From NCBI GenBank assembly GCA_026225255.1, contig JAMFSJ010000029.1, forward strand, positions 1 to 64,000: a stretch of DNA of 64,000 bases, in the 5' to 3' direction. The notes below the pieces were generated by a model. It made no database searches, had not been told where the DNA came from, and saw only the letters and a list, made by a program, of their open reading frames with translations. A program made the position numbers and the translations under genes. Of this stretch, positions 47,027 through 57,929 are shown one piece after another; the stretch's first letter is position 1, and the number at the start of each line of letters is the position of its first letter. Source of the DNA: Methylacidimicrobium fagopyrum. Lineage in GTDB: Bacteria > Verrucomicrobiota > Verrucomicrobiia > Limisphaerales > UBA11358.

Positions 47027-48076
47027 ATGAGCACTGAGCCATTGCCGCAATCCGAAATCATCCTCTACCAGACGGAGGACGGACGGACGCGCATCCAGTG
47101 CCGTTTCGAGAACGAGATGCTGTGGCTGACGCAGGCGCTGATCGCGGAGTTGTTTGCCAAGGACGTGCGCACGATCAACGAGCACTTGGTGAACATTTTT
47201 GACGAGGGCGAGCTGCGCCGGGAGGCAACTATCCGGAAATTCCGGATAGTTCGCCCGGAGGGAGGCCGACAGGTCGCCCGCGAAGTGGAGCACTACAATC
47301 TGGACGCCATCCTGGCCGTGGGTTTCCGGGTGCGCAGCCATCGGGGCACGCAGTTCCGCCAGTGGGCCATCGGGCGCTTGAACGAGTATTTGGTGAAGGG
47401 TTTCACCATGGACGATGAGCGGCTCAAAAATCCACCGGGCAAGGGCCAGAAGGATTACTTCGACGAACAACTGGAGCGCATCCGCGACATCCGGTCGTCC
47501 GAGCGGCGCTTCTACCAGAAGGTGCTGGATATTTACGCGACGAGCGTGGACTACACACTGAACACCGAGCTGTCGCAGCAGTTCTTCGCCACGGTGCAGA
47601 ATAAGATGCACTGGGCGGCGCACGGGCAGACAGCGGCAGAGGTCATCCATGCGCGGGTGGATGCGGGCCAGCCGTTCATGGGCCTGAAGACGACGCGGCC
47701 CGGCGGCATCATCCGCAAGGAGGACGTGTCTATCGCCAAGAGCTACCTCGACCCGGAGGAACTCGGCACGCTGAACCGGATCGTGAATGCCTACATTGAA
47801 TTCGCAGAACTGCGGGCTCTCCAGCGCAAGGTGATGACGATGCGGGATTGGATCGATAAGCTCGACGAGTTCCTGAAGCTCTCCGAACACGAACTGCTGA
47901 ACCACGCCGGCAAGATCACCGCCGAGCAGGCGAAGCTGAAGGCCGAGTTGGAATACGGCCGCTATCGAAAGCTACTGGAGGCACAACCCCGCGCCGTGGA
48001 TCTGGATTTTGACAAGGCGGTAACGGAGTTTAAGAAGGTGCCCAAACCGAAAAAACCAACGCCACGGAAGCCATGA
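47027..48076 (+). CDS. RhuM-family virulence/R-M-associated protein
   Basis: EIILYQTEDGRTRIQCRFENEMLWLTQALIAELFAKDVRTINEHLVNIF...VGFRVRSHRGTQFRQWAIGRLNEYLVKGF. Confidence 0.92.
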   Translation: MSTEPLPQSEIILYQTEDGRTRIQCRFENEMLWLTQALIAELFAKDVRTINEHLVNIFDEGELRREATIRKFRIVRPEGGRQVAREVEHYNLDAILAVGFRVRSHRGTQFRQWAIGRLNEYLVKGFTMDDERLKNPPGKGQKDYFDEQLERIRDIRSSERRFYQKVLDIYATSVDYTLNTELSQQFFATVQNKMHWAAHGQTAAEVIHARVDAGQPFMGLKTTRPGGIIRKEDVSIAKSYLDPEELGTLNRIVNAYIEFAELRALQRKVMTMRDWIDKLDEFLKLSEHELLNHAGKITAEQAKLKAELEYGRYRKLLEAQPRAVDLDFDKAVTEFKKVPKPKKPTPRKP

Positions 48077-48106
48077 TGAAGTCGCTTACCCCACTTAGGG
48101 ATTCCC

Positions 48107-51100
48107 ATGACTGAACAACTCCGCTCTGAACGCAAGACGCAGAAGCGCGTCATCGCCCGGTTCACGGACCCGGCGCAGCCTGATTGCCTGGGCTACCGTT
48201 ACCTCGGCGACTGGCACAAGCGGGAGCACAACCGTTGCATCGAGGCGGATTTGCTCCGCGCCAACCTGAAGGCGCGCGGTTATTCCGAGGCGCACATTTC
48301 TGCCGCCCTGCAAAAGTTGATGGCTGCCGCGGACGTCACTGGCATAACTTTGTATCAGGCCAACCTGCGCACCTATCAACTGTTGCGCTATGGCGTGTCG
48401 GTGCAGATTGCCGCCGGCAAGCCGAATGAACAGGTGCATCTGGTGGATTGGGAACATCGGGAGCAGAACGATTTCGGCCTCGCCGAGGAAGTGACTTTGC
48501 GCGGCGGCTACGAACGGCGACCCGACCTCGTGATTTACCTGAATGGCATTGCCATCGGCGTCATCGAACTCAAGCGCAGCTCGGTGGAAATAGCTGACGG
48601 CGTGCGCCAGCTCATCACGAACCAGGAGGAGATTTTTAACCAGAGCTTCTTCCCCACGGTGCAGCTCGTTTTCGCAGGCAGTGATTCCCAAGGATTGCGC
48701 TATGGCACGGTGACGACGAGGGAGGAATTTTTCGTGGAGTGGAAGTCGGTTGACAGTGCCCCGCTGACCGCCGGTGCGCTGCTGGATCGTCCGCTGGCGG
48801 AATTGTGCGAGAAACCCCGACTGCTCGACCTCATCCGCAACTTCATCATCTTCGACGGCGGCTGCAAAAAAGTGCCTCGCCCGCATCAGTTCGCAGGTGT
48901 GAAGGCGGCGCAGGAACGCATCCGCATCCGCGAGGGTGGCGTCATCTGGCACACGCAGGGCAGCGGCAAGAGCATCCTCATGGTGTTGCTCGCCAAGTGG
49001 CTGCTGGAGCACGATCCGGAAGCGCGCATTCTGGTCGTCACGGACCGCGACGAACTGGACAAACAGATTGAGGGCGTGATGAAGAACGCCGGCGTCATTG
49101 GCGAAAATTCACCTTCGCCCCGCATTTTGAACCGGGCGGAGTTTGTGGCCAAGCTCGGGGCCGCCGCGCCCCGGTTGCTCTGCGCCCTTATTCATAAGTT
49201 TGATCCGGCTGACCTCAAAGGCCCGGCGCCATCCCTGCATGGCCGCTTCTATGTTTTCGTGGATGAATGCCACCGCACCCAGGGCGGCGATATGAACAAG
49301 CAGATGAAGCGTTGGCTGGCCGACGCGCTTTTCATCGGGTTCACGGGCACGCCGTTATTGCGCAAGGACAGGCAGTCCACCCGCGATGTTTTTGGCACTT
49401 ACATTCACACCTATAAATTTCACGAGGGCGTGGCTGATGGGGTGATTCTCGATTTAAAATACGAGGCCCGTGACGTGCCGCAACGCATCACCTCGCAGCA
49501 GGCCATCGAAGACTATTTTGCCCGGAAGACCAAAACGCTGAATAATTTTCAGAAGGCCATCATCCGCAAACGTTGGGCCACGATGGAAGAGTTGATGAGC
49601 TCCGAGGAACGCAAGGCCCGCATCGCCGCCAGCATCATCCATGATTTTGATACCAAGCCGCGACTGAATGATGACCGGGGCACAGCCATCCTCGTCGCCG
49701 CGAGCATCTACGACGCCTGCCACTACTACCGGATCTTCCAGAACAAAGCTTTCGGCCAACACTGCGGCATCATCACGTCCTTCGAGCCGAATCACAACGG
49801 CATCTCCCGTGAACCGGCGAATAGTGACGAACGCTATAAGTTCGACACTTACACGAAGCACGTCCTTAAGAACGGCCAGACCACGAAGGCTTACGAGGAT
49901 GAAGCGAAGCGGCGCTTTATCGAAGAGCCAGCCAATCTCAAACTCTTGATCGTCGTGAGCAAACTCCTGACCGGTTTCGACGCGCCCAGCTGCTCTTATA
50001 TTTATCTCGATAACGAGCTATACGATCACAACCTGTTCCAAGCGATCTGCCGCACCAACCGGCTCGACGGTGCCGACAAGGACTACGGTTATATCGTGGA
50101 TTTCAAGAAGCTGTTTGATGACTTGCAGAAAGCCATTGCGGTTTACAGCTCCAACGAGCTGGACATTGATGCCGGCAATGGCGGCTCGAACAACGTCGAG
50201 TTGAAGAACTGGCTTAGCGAGGGAAAGAAACAGCTTGATGCCGCCCGCGAGGCGCTGCGTTACCTGTGCGGACCTGTGCCGCCGCCACGGGAGTTGGAAC
50301 AGTTCATCCACTACTTCTGCGGCGACCTCACCAACCCACAGGCGTTGGCGGACACCGAGCCGTTGCGGATTACCTTCTACAAAGCTGTGGCCTCCTTCGT
50401 CCGCGCTTATGCGGACATCGCACAGGATCTCACTGAGGCGGGCTACAGTGACACCGAAGCGGCTGCGTTGCAGAAGGAAGTGGACGCTTACAGCGAGAGG
50501 CGTTCGGCCATCAAAAACCACTCGTGCGAAGAGTTGGACATCAAGCCCTTCGAGGCCGATATGCGCCATCTGCTCAATACTTACGTCCAAGCCGACCCGG
50601 CGTCAGACATGGGCAATCTTAATTCGCTTTCGCTCACGGAACTGATCGTCGAAACCGGTATTCATGATGCCATCGCCCGCAAACTAAACGCTAAAGGCAA
50701 ACTCTCTCGCAACGCCATCGCCGAAGGAATCATCAACAACGTTCGCAAGACCATCATCCGCGACCAGCTCACCGACCCACGATTCTACGCGAAGATGTCG
50801 AAGTTGCTGGAGGATCTCATTAAACAAAGTCGGGCGGACGCCGCTGCTTATGAGGCATTCCTCAAGCAGGCGGAGGAACTCGTGCAACGTATGGCGAAAA
50901 AAGACTCCGTCTCAGGTATGCCGGCTATGCTTCAGGGCAAGCCCGAAGCCATCGTGATCTTCACCAACCTGCCTGACATTCTGGCGGGCGATGTAGCCGG
51001 GATGCATGATAAAGGCCCGCTGGAAAATGAATCGCTGGCGGTTCTGGCACTCAAGATTGATCAAGCCATGCGCGAACATGCACCAGCGGGCTGGAAGGGT

Positions 51101-51211
51101 GACGATACGCGAGAGAAGCAAGTGCTGAATGCCCTTTACCCGATCATGGGGCGAAACCGGCAAGCAACGCAGGCTATTTTCGAAATCATCAAAAACCAAC
51201 CGGGCTACTGA
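48107..51211 (+). CDS. hsdR: Type I restriction endonuclease subunit R
   Basis: [22 protein letters not shown] nuclease region; [20 protein letters not shown] Walker [53 protein letters not shown]. Confidence 0.95.
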   Translation: MTEQLRSERKTQKRVIARFTDPAQPDCLGYRYLGDWHKREHNRCIEADLLRANLKARGYSEAHISAALQKLMAAADVTGITLYQANLRTYQLLRYGVSVQIAAGKPNEQVHLVDWEHREQNDFGLAEEVTLRGGYERRPDLVIYLNGIAIGVIELKRSSVEIADGVRQLITNQEEIFNQSFFPTVQLVFAGSDSQGLRYGTVTTREEFFVEWKSVDSAPLTAGALLDRPLAELCEKPRLLDLIRNFIIFDGGCKKVPRPHQFAGVKAAQERIRIREGGVIWHTQGSGKSILMVLLAKWLLEHDPEARILVVTDRDELDKQIEGVMKNAGVIGENSPSPRILNRAEFVAKLGAAAPRLLCALIHKFDPADLKGPAPSLHGRFYVFVDECHRTQGGDMNKQMKRWLADALFIGFTGTPLLRKDRQSTRDVFGTYIHTYKFHEGVADGVILDLKYEARDVPQRITSQQAIEDYFARKTKTLNNFQKAIIRKRWATMEELMSSEERKARIAASIIHDFDTKPRLNDDRGTAILVAASIYDACHYYRIFQNKAFGQHCGIITSFEPNHNGISREPANSDERYKFDTYTKHVLKNGQTTKAYEDEAKRRFIEEPANLKLLIVVSKLLTGFDAPSCSYIYLDNELYDHNLFQAICRTNRLDGADKDYGYIVDFKKLFDDLQKAIAVYSSNELDIDAGNGGSNNVELKNWLSEGKKQLDAAREALRYLCGPVPPPRELEQFIHYFCGDLTNPQALADTEPLRITFYKAVASFVRAYADIAQDLTEAGYSDTEAAALQKEVDAYSERRSAIKNHSCEELDIKPFEADMRHLLNTYVQADPASDMGNLNSLSLTELIVETGIHDAIARKLNAKGKLSRNAIAEGIINNVRKTIIRDQLTDPRFYAKMSKLLEDLIKQSRADAAAYEAFLKQAEELVQRMAKKDSVSGMPAMLQGKPEAIVIFTNLPDILAGDVAGMHDKGPLENESLAVLALKIDQAMREHAPAGWKGDDTREKQVLNALYPIMGRNRQATQAIFEIIKNQPGY

Positions 51212-51933
51212 TGAGGGAGACGATTCAACTCGGTGAGCTTTCGATTCAGGTGACCAAGAAGGACATCAAGAACGTCCATCTTTCCGTTCATCCTCCCAAC
51301 GGGCGAGTGACGCTGGTGGCTCCGAAAACGATCCGCCTCGAAGTGGTCCGGGCTTATGCCATTTCCAAACTCGGCTGGATTCGGAACCAACAGGAGAAGC
51401 TGGCTAAGCAGGCGCGCGAGACTCCCCGTCAATTCATTGAGCGAGAAAGTCATTACCTTTGGGGGAGGCGCCATTTAATGACCGTCAAGCAATGCGAAGC
51501 CAAGCCGACCGTCAAACTTGACCATAAACGAATCACGCTGACCGTGCGCCGCGGGAACGATACGCACAAACGCGCCGAAGTGATTCACGAATGGCACAAA
51601 TCGCTGCTGCATGCGGTAGTGCCTGCACTGATTAAGAAATGGGAGCCGAAGCTGAAAGTGAAAGTCACCGGCTACTTTCTGCAACGGATGAAAACCAAGT
51701 GGGGAAGTTGTAATCACCGGGCGGGACACATTCGCCTTAACACTGAACTGGTGAAGAAACCGAAAGATCTGCTCGAATACGTTATTGTGCATGAAATGGT
51801 TCACCTGATCGAGCCCGTTCACAGCGAGAACTTCATCGCCATTCTCCAAAAAAATTATCCGACCTGGCGTGAAGCCCGCGCTGAACTGAACGAGTTGCCA
51901 TTGGCGGCAGAAACTTGGTCTGGCTTCGACTAA
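51211..51933 (+). CDS. M48-like/YgjP-type (DUF45) metallopeptidase linked to type I R-M
   Basis: TKWGSCNHRAGHIRLNTELVKKPKDLLEYVIVHEMVHLIEPVHSENFIAIL with HExxH; overlaps hsdR stop. Confidence 0.88.
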   Translation: MRETIQLGELSIQVTKKDIKNVHLSVHPPNGRVTLVAPKTIRLEVVRAYAISKLGWIRNQQEKLAKQARETPRQFIERESHYLWGRRHLMTVKQCEAKPTVKLDHKRITLTVRRGNDTHKRAEVIHEWHKSLLHAVVPALIKKWEPKLKVKVTGYFLQRMKTKWGSCNHRAGHIRLNTELVKKPKDLLEYVIVHEMVHLIEPVHSENFIAILQKNYPTWREARAELNELPLAAETWSGFD

Positions 51934-51999
51934 ACCGAGGTCTCCCACGCTAATAGCATCCGCCCGACAAACCGGAAAAGGCGACGCCGACAGTTTAAC

Positions 52000-52040
52000 A
52001 AAAAAGCCTTGTGAATATAATATTCACAAGGCTTTTTTAA
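52000..52040. terminator. Bidirectional intrinsic terminator
   Basis: AAAAAAGCCTTGTGAATA-taa-TATTCACAAGGCTTTTTT, near-perfect palindrome with A and T tails. Confidence 0.9.
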
Positions 52041-52044
52041 AAAT

Positions 52045-52121
<77 letters not shown>

Positions 52122-52328
52122 ATCAAGGTTGGTCACTATGCCTTGAGGTTGCGCGCAGAGCAAGTTATTTCAATCGAAGATTCACGTTAAAACTGAAAAA
52201 GGGTCAGTCTGATCAAATCAATCCTCGATCGCCGCTCAATTGCCGCCGCGCGGCCGATCAATAATTGATCAAAGTCCATCGTTCCGAAGTTGTTCAACCA
52301 CGGTTGGCCGCTTATGTTATTGTGCAAC

Positions 52329-52781
52329 ATGGAAAACAAACAATCGGCTCCGGCCACTGTTGAAAAGGATGAATCCGCCCGGCCACGGTTGATCGCCTTG
52401 CGCGAGGCTTTATTGAATTTGCATAAGGTGTTGATCGAATCGGAACGGATCGGTTACGAAAAAACGTTCGGCAAAATCGAGACATCCTATCAGTTGCTGC
52501 ACCTGCTCACGTCCGATCCGTGGTTCACGTGGCTGCGCCCGATTTCGCTTCTGGCCACGGCGATGGATGAAGCGCTGGATTCACGCGAGCCGTTGACGCT
52601 GGCTGCCGTGAATGCATTAGTGGCGCGCGCCAAAGCGTTGCTCACGCCGACGACGGGCGGCGAAGGTTTTTCGCAACATTACGACGAAGCGGTGCAGCGC
52701 GATCCGGACGTGTTGTTCGCGCACGTGACGGCGACCCGTTTGATGTCGCCACCGGTCGTCGCGCCAAAACCTGTTGCTTAA
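52329..52781 (+). CDS. Hypothetical protein
   Basis: Helical ORF MENKQSAPATVEKDESARPRLIALREALLNLHKVLIESER; no family recognised. Confidence 0.6.
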   Translation: MENKQSAPATVEKDESARPRLIALREALLNLHKVLIESERIGYEKTFGKIETSYQLLHLLTSDPWFTWLRPISLLATAMDEALDSREPLTLAAVNALVARAKALLTPTTGGEGFSQHYDEAVQRDPDVLFAHVTATRLMSPPVVAPKPVA

Positions 52782-52799
52782 ACGTAAATTCTTGAAAGC

Positions 52800-53132
52800 A
52801 TGGTCGTTATGGATGCGGAAATATTCAAGGCAAGCCGTTGGACGAAGGGGAATCATCTTTTTCCCACGGTCATCGAGGTGACGGAGCGGGCCATCATCCG
52901 CCACAAACGCGCGTGGTTCAGCAAGGACGAGATCAGCATCAGCATTGGCAAGGTCGCCTCGGTGCATATCAAAGCGGGATTTATCTGGGCGGACGTGTTG
53001 ATCGAATCGAGTGGCGGCAGCGATCCGTTCACGAGCCACGGCCATCGCAAAGCCGACGCGCGGCGCATCCGCGAATTGGTGGAGACGGCGCAAGGCATTT
53101 TTGAGGGGCCGGAAAAAATTAAGTTATCCTGA
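52800..53132 (+). CDS. Hypothetical protein, PH-like fold possible
   Basis: Beta-rich: IEVTERAIIRHKRAWFSKDEISISIGKVASVHIKAGFIWADVLIESSGGSDPF. Confidence 0.55.
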   Translation: MVVMDAEIFKASRWTKGNHLFPTVIEVTERAIIRHKRAWFSKDEISISIGKVASVHIKAGFIWADVLIESSGGSDPFTSHGHRKADARRIRELVETAQGIFEGPEKIKLS

Positions 53133-53135
53133 CGA

Positions 53136-53642
53136 TTGGACCTTATGGCCACCCAGCGTCAAACATGGTTGTTTTCGGTTTTGCTGTTGGCGTTCGCCCT
53201 GTTCGGTTCCGGCTGCAGAACCACGCATCAAGACATTACCACCAGCCAGCAATATCCAACGGATTATGTCATCGGAGATATTTATTGCACCCAACAAGGA
53301 CTGGCGGCTCAACGGGTCGAACATTCTTGGTTTCGCAGCTACGATACCTTTGCGCCAGCACTGTCCCCCACGCTTTTAGAAGTGCAATCCCAACCCGAAC
53401 GCTGGACCCGCAACTACGTAATCGTTCCGGCGCATACGTTCGTGCAGATAAAACGTTTTGATCTGGAAAAAAACGACGAAAACGGAATTTTTATGTGGAT
53501 TCGCGGACGGGTTACCCGCGGTCCACTGATAAACCAGGAGCTGATGCTTTCTTTTATTTCACGAAATACCGGGCCGTCCGCTTTACGGGCTGACTTGCTG
53601 TTGGTCGACACCAACTTCCTCGAACGAACCGAATACAAATAA
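53136..53642 (+). CDS. Hypothetical lipoprotein
   Basis: Lipobox LFGSGCRTTHQD. Confidence 0.55.
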   Translation: MDLMATQRQTWLFSVLLLAFALFGSGCRTTHQDITTSQQYPTDYVIGDIYCTQQGLAAQRVEHSWFRSYDTFAPALSPTLLEVQSQPERWTRNYVIVPAHTFVQIKRFDLEKNDENGIFMWIRGRVTRGPLINQELMLSFISRNTGPSALRADLLLVDTNFLERTEYK

Positions 53643-53652
53643 GGGTGAAGTT

Positions 53653-54582
53653 ATGATGAAACTCCGGCCGCTAGTTTTGGTCTTACTGTTAATAAGCTCG
53701 TGTTTATTGCACGCGGATGATCAGACGGTTTCATGGCCGGACCTCATTAAAGGCGTGCAACAATTCGCGCAGGACAATCTCGACACGAATGTGCTCAACG
53801 CGCTGCCGCAGGTGGATGACGCCCAGGCGCAGAAATTTCTCCGCGATATACAGACCCAGTTTCAAGGTGATTATGTCATTGATCTCGCGGCGTTGCGTTC
53901 GACGGCGCAAACGGTTTTGCCTTTGCTCGCGAGTCAGGAAGAGACGCAGCCTTACGCGGCGTGGCTGAAAGCACAGATGGATTATCTCGAAGTTGCGGAC
54001 GAAATTCGCCTCACGATTCCGCCGCCGGTCACAGCCCTCACGAATCAAGTCGTGCCGCGACCGGTCAATCCGCCGCCGCAAAAGGAACGCGAATTGTGGA
54101 CGAAAAAAGTTTCCGTTGAACCGTGGCCCGACGGCGCGAACCAATATGTGCCGCAACTCAAACCCATTTTCATCGCGCAAAAAGTTCCGGCGGAATTGGT
54201 GTGGCTCGCGGAAGTGGAATCGTCCTTCGACCGGCGGGCGGAAAGCCCGGCGGGCGCGGCGGGATTATTTCAGTTGATGCCGGAAACCGCGAAGCGTTTT
54301 GGGCTTTCGCTCTGGCCGTTTGATCAACGCTTTCAAATGCAGCCAAGCGCGACGGCCTCCGCGCAATATCTTAAAAAATTACACGATCATTTTGGCGATT
54401 GGCGGCTGGCGCTCGCGGCCTACAACGCGGGCGAAGGGCGCGTGCAAAAACTTTTAGACCGTTATAAAACCCGCCGCTACGACGACATCGCCGGGCATCT
54501 CCCGGCGGAAACGCAGATGTATGTGCCGCGCGTCGAAGCCGTGATCAAACATCGCGAAGGCGCCAATTTAGAATCGCTTTAA
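53653..54582 (+). CDS. Lytic transglycosylase (SLT domain, MltD-like)
   Basis: LVWLAEVESSFDRRAESPAGAAGLFQLMPETAKRFGL...DWRLALAAYNAGEGRVQKLL. Confidence 0.9.
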   Translation: MMKLRPLVLVLLLISSCLLHADDQTVSWPDLIKGVQQFAQDNLDTNVLNALPQVDDAQAQKFLRDIQTQFQGDYVIDLAALRSTAQTVLPLLASQEETQPYAAWLKAQMDYLEVADEIRLTIPPPVTALTNQVVPRPVNPPPQKERELWTKKVSVEPWPDGANQYVPQLKPIFIAQKVPAELVWLAEVESSFDRRAESPAGAAGLFQLMPETAKRFGLSLWPFDQRFQMQPSATASAQYLKKLHDHFGDWRLALAAYNAGEGRVQKLLDRYKTRRYDDIAGHLPAETQMYVPRVEAVIKHREGANLESL

Positions 54583-54941
54583 GTCACTTGCGGGTTAAAA
54601 AAAATTCAAAATTCAAGTATCAGGCAGGTTGGGAAAAGAGTGGCGGCTGGAGGCCAGCGCACCGATCGAAGACAAAAGAAAAGAGGCCGGACACTACTCC
54701 GGCCTCAATGAGAACAAGCGCTCCAAAAACTCTACGCAGCGTAACAGTTTGCACACGGTTTACTGCGTCCAGCACTCGCAACAACGGAATCAAGATAACA
54801 GATTTGATTGCGCTGGCTTGTCACCAGATGTGGTTACAGCCGGGCGGAAGAAAATTCAAACCGCACGCCCGGGCAAAATTAAGCGGCGCCAAGTGGTTAA
54901 TGCCATTGTCATTCCACCGTCGCGTCGATAAGTTTGGAATC

Positions 54942-57755
54942 ATGCTGTCCACGCAACAAATGGCGACGCTGAACGCCGCCAGCGGAGAAATCGCGTTCGA
55001 TAATCGCACGCGCCAGCTTTACGCGACGGATGCGTCGCCGTATCAGCTCGTGCCGGAAGCGGTCGCGTTTCCCAAAACCGCCAAGGAAGCTTCGGCGTTC
55101 ATTTCGGCGGCGCTCACGGCGGGCGTGCCGGTGACGCCGCGCGGTGGGGGCACGGGTTTGAGCGGCGGCGCGATTGGCGACGGCCTCATCGTGGATTTTG
55201 CGCGGCACAATCGCCAGATTTGGGATTTCAATAAAGAGCGACGCACGGTGCGCGTTGGCGCAGGCGTGGTTTTGGATCAACTCAATTCGTTTCTGCGCGC
55301 GGAAGGTTTTTGTTTCGGGCCGGACGTGGCGACGAGTTCGCGCGCGACTCTCGGCGGCATGATCGCGAATGATTCATCCGGCGCGCACACGCCGTTTTAC
55401 GGCACGACCGGCCAGCACGTGAATGAGATCGAAATCATTCTCGCCAGCGGAAAAATCACCCGCATCGGCGCGCATCTGGAATCGCTGCACGAACAACGTC
55501 AACTCGTCGAAGACATGGTCGTGCTCAATTCGTTGCAGATCACGGAACGTTTTCCGGACGGACTTTTGAAACGCTGGCCGGGCTACGGTCTGGCGCGCGC
55601 GTTGTCGCAGCCGGGAAGTTTGATCCCCATTTTGTGCGGCAGCGAAGGCACGCTCGCGGGAATTTTTTCGGCGGAATTAAAAATTTGTCCCGTGCCGGCA
55701 GAACGCGGCGTCGGCCTGATTTTCTTCGCTTCCGTTGCCGAAGCGATGGCGGCGACGATGACGTTGCTCGATTTGAAACCCGCGGCGATCGAACACGTGG
55801 ACCGTCCGCTGCTCGACCAGACGCGCGGGCAACGCGAGTTTCAAGCCGTGCGCGACTTGCTGCAACTCGACGCGCAACCGTGCGAATCCATTTTAGTCAT
55901 CGAATTTTTTTCGGAGGTAAAAGACAAGCTCGCGCAGTTGCAGAAATTAAAACTCGGCCGGCGCCAGATGATCTTGAAATCCGAACGCGAAACTGCGCTC
56001 GTTTGGGCGATGCGCAAGGCCGGACTTTCATTGCTCACCAGCCGTAAAGGCGACGCGAAGCCCGCCTGTTTTATCGAGGACGCGGCGGTGCGACCGCAGG
56101 ATTTGGCCGCGTATGTCGGCGGTTTGCAGGAAATGATGGCGCGCGTCGGCGTCGAGGCATCGTTCTACGGTCACGCGGCTGGCGGCTTGTTGCACGTGCG
56201 TCCCGTGCTGGATTTGCATCACGCGGAGGACTTGAAAAAATTCCGCCAGATCGCGGATGAAGTTTCCGCTTTGGTCACGCAGTTTAAAGGTTCGCTCGCG
56301 GCGGAACACGGCGTTGGCATGGCGCGCACGGAATTTCTCAAGCAGCAAGTCGGCGCGGAACTTTACGCGATGATGCGCCAGATCAAACATTCGTTCGACC
56401 CGAATAATCTTTTTAATCCCGGTAAAATCATCGGCGATGGCCGTTACAAAATTGATAGTCATCTGCGGCAGGGCGCGGAAATTATTTTACCGTTCACGCC
56501 GGAACTCGCCTTCGCCGCGCGCGATGAATCGTTCGTCGCGAATCTCGAACAATGCAACGGCTGCGGCGGTTGCACGAAACAAACGCCGACGATGTGCCCG
56601 ACGTATCTCGCAACCGGCGAGGAAGGCATGTCCACGCGGGGCCGCGCGAATCTTATCCGCGCCGCTTTGGAAAATCGCGGCTCGAGCGAAGATCCGTTGC
56701 AGTCGAATGAAATGGATTTTGCGCTGGAAAACTGTCTCGCCTGCCGCGCTTGCACGAGCGAATGTCCCTCCAATGTGAACCTGAGTCTGCTCAAAGCCGA
56801 GCTGCTCCACGCACGCATCCAAAAAAATGGACTGACCTGGCGCGAACGTTTTTTAAGCTCCGTGGAATTGCTCGGCAAAGTGGGAGGCATCTTTCCACGC
56901 ACGACGAATTTTTTCCTGCGCTCGGGTTCCGTGCGGCATTTGACCGCCAAGATGTTTGGCCTCGCGCCCGAACGTCCATTGCCCGAAGTCGCCACGCAAC
57001 GCTTTGACCGCTGGTTCGCGAAACGTAAATCCACCGCGCTGGGCGAGCGCGGTCGCATCGTGTTGTGGGACGATACATTCGCACGTTTTCACGAGCCGAA
57101 TATCGCCATCGCGGCCGTGCAAGTTTTGGAAGCTGCGGGCTTTGAAGTCACGCTCGCGAACCAGCGCAAATGCTGTGGTCGCCCCGCGTTCAGCCAGGGC
57201 AATCTCGCTGAGGCCGCCAAGCTCGGTCAGCATAATCTTGCCATTTTTGCGACGGACGATGCCCCGATTATTTTTCTCGAACCGTCATGCTACTCGATGT
57301 TCGCGGAAGATTATCGCGAATTAAAATTGCCCGGCGCCGAAGCCGTCGCTGCGCGCAGTTTTCTGTTCGAAGAATTTTTGGAAACGCTTTTGAAACGCGA
57401 GCCGGACGCGCTGCGCTTCGACGCGGAAACGGCGAATCTCGCGGTGCATACGCATTGTCACGCGAAGGCGTTGACCGGCCCGAATCTCACGGTGCAACTC
57501 GCGTCGCGCCTGCCGAATCGTTCGGTGAAAAAACTCGAGACCGGTTGCTGCGGCATGGCCGGCGCGTTCGGCATGATCGCGTCGAAATACGAACTCTCGC
57601 TAAAAATTGCCGCGCCGCTCATCCAGCAGATCAAACAGCAACCTTACGGCACGACGGTGATTCTCTCAGGCACGAGCTGCCGCCATCAAGTGCATCATCT
57701 CGCGACCGTCCGCACCCAACACATCGCAGAGGTGCTGGCGGAGGCGTTGGTGTAG
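54942..57755 (+). CDS. FAD-linked oxidase / Fe-S fusion (D-lactate dehydrogenase-like, GlcD-GlpC type)
   Basis: VPVTPRGGGTGLSGGAIGDGLIVDFAR; AAEHGVGMARTEFL; CNGCGGCTKQTPTMCPTYLATGEEGMSTRGRANLIR; CLACRACTSECPSNVNL; CHAKAL; ETGCCGMAGAFG. Confidence 0.9.
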   Translation: MLSTQQMATLNAASGEIAFDNRTRQLYATDASPYQLVPEAVAFPKTAKEASAFISAALTAGVPVTPRGGGTGLSGGAIGDGLIVDFARHNRQIWDFNKERRTVRVGAGVVLDQLNSFLRAEGFCFGPDVATSSRATLGGMIANDSSGAHTPFYGTTGQHVNEIEIILASGKITRIGAHLESLHEQRQLVEDMVVLNSLQITERFPDGLLKRWPGYGLARALSQPGSLIPILCGSEGTLAGIFSAELKICPVPAERGVGLIFFASVAEAMAATMTLLDLKPAAIEHVDRPLLDQTRGQREFQAVRDLLQLDAQPCESILVIEFFSEVKDKLAQLQKLKLGRRQMILKSERETALVWAMRKAGLSLLTSRKGDAKPACFIEDAAVRPQDLAAYVGGLQEMMARVGVEASFYGHAAGGLLHVRPVLDLHHAEDLKKFRQIADEVSALVTQFKGSLAAEHGVGMARTEFLKQQVGAELYAMMRQIKHSFDPNNLFNPGKIIGDGRYKIDSHLRQGAEIILPFTPELAFAARDESFVANLEQCNGCGGCTKQTPTMCPTYLATGEEGMSTRGRANLIRAALENRGSSEDPLQSNEMDFALENCLACRACTSECPSNVNLSLLKAELLHARIQKNGLTWRERFLSSVELLGKVGGIFPRTTNFFLRSGSVRHLTAKMFGLAPERPLPEVATQRFDRWFAKRKSTALGERGRIVLWDDTFARFHEPNIAIAAVQVLEAAGFEVTLANQRKCCGRPAFSQGNLAEAAKLGQHNLAIFATDDAPIIFLEPSCYSMFAEDYRELKLPGAEAVAARSFLFEEFLETLLKREPDALRFDAETANLAVHTHCHAKALTGPNLTVQLASRLPNRSVKKLETGCCGMAGAFGMIASKYELSLKIAAPLIQQIKQQPYGTTVILSGTSCRHQVHHLATVRTQHIAEVLAEALV

Positions 57756-57929
57756 GCATGGGGGGGATTTAACGCCAAGGCGCGAAGGTGCAGCGACGCA
57801 AAGAATTTTGAGGCGATCAAGTGGCGAGTCGGCAATTTAAGTTTGACGCCGCTGTCGCTAACTCGAAGTGGATTCCCTCGCGCCCGATGGGAGCACGAGG
57901 GAATCAGAATTGGCTTGAAACGTTTTCGT

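Noticed and set aside
46351-47061. 203-aa plus-strand and 173-aa minus-strand ORFs over the second REP array
   Set aside because: Same repeat-derived translation on both strands; no protein-like features independent of the repeat.
54588-54941. N-terminal extension of the FAD/Fe-S oxidase ORF
   Set aside because: Not similar to the family; the oxidase domain starts normally at ATG 54942.
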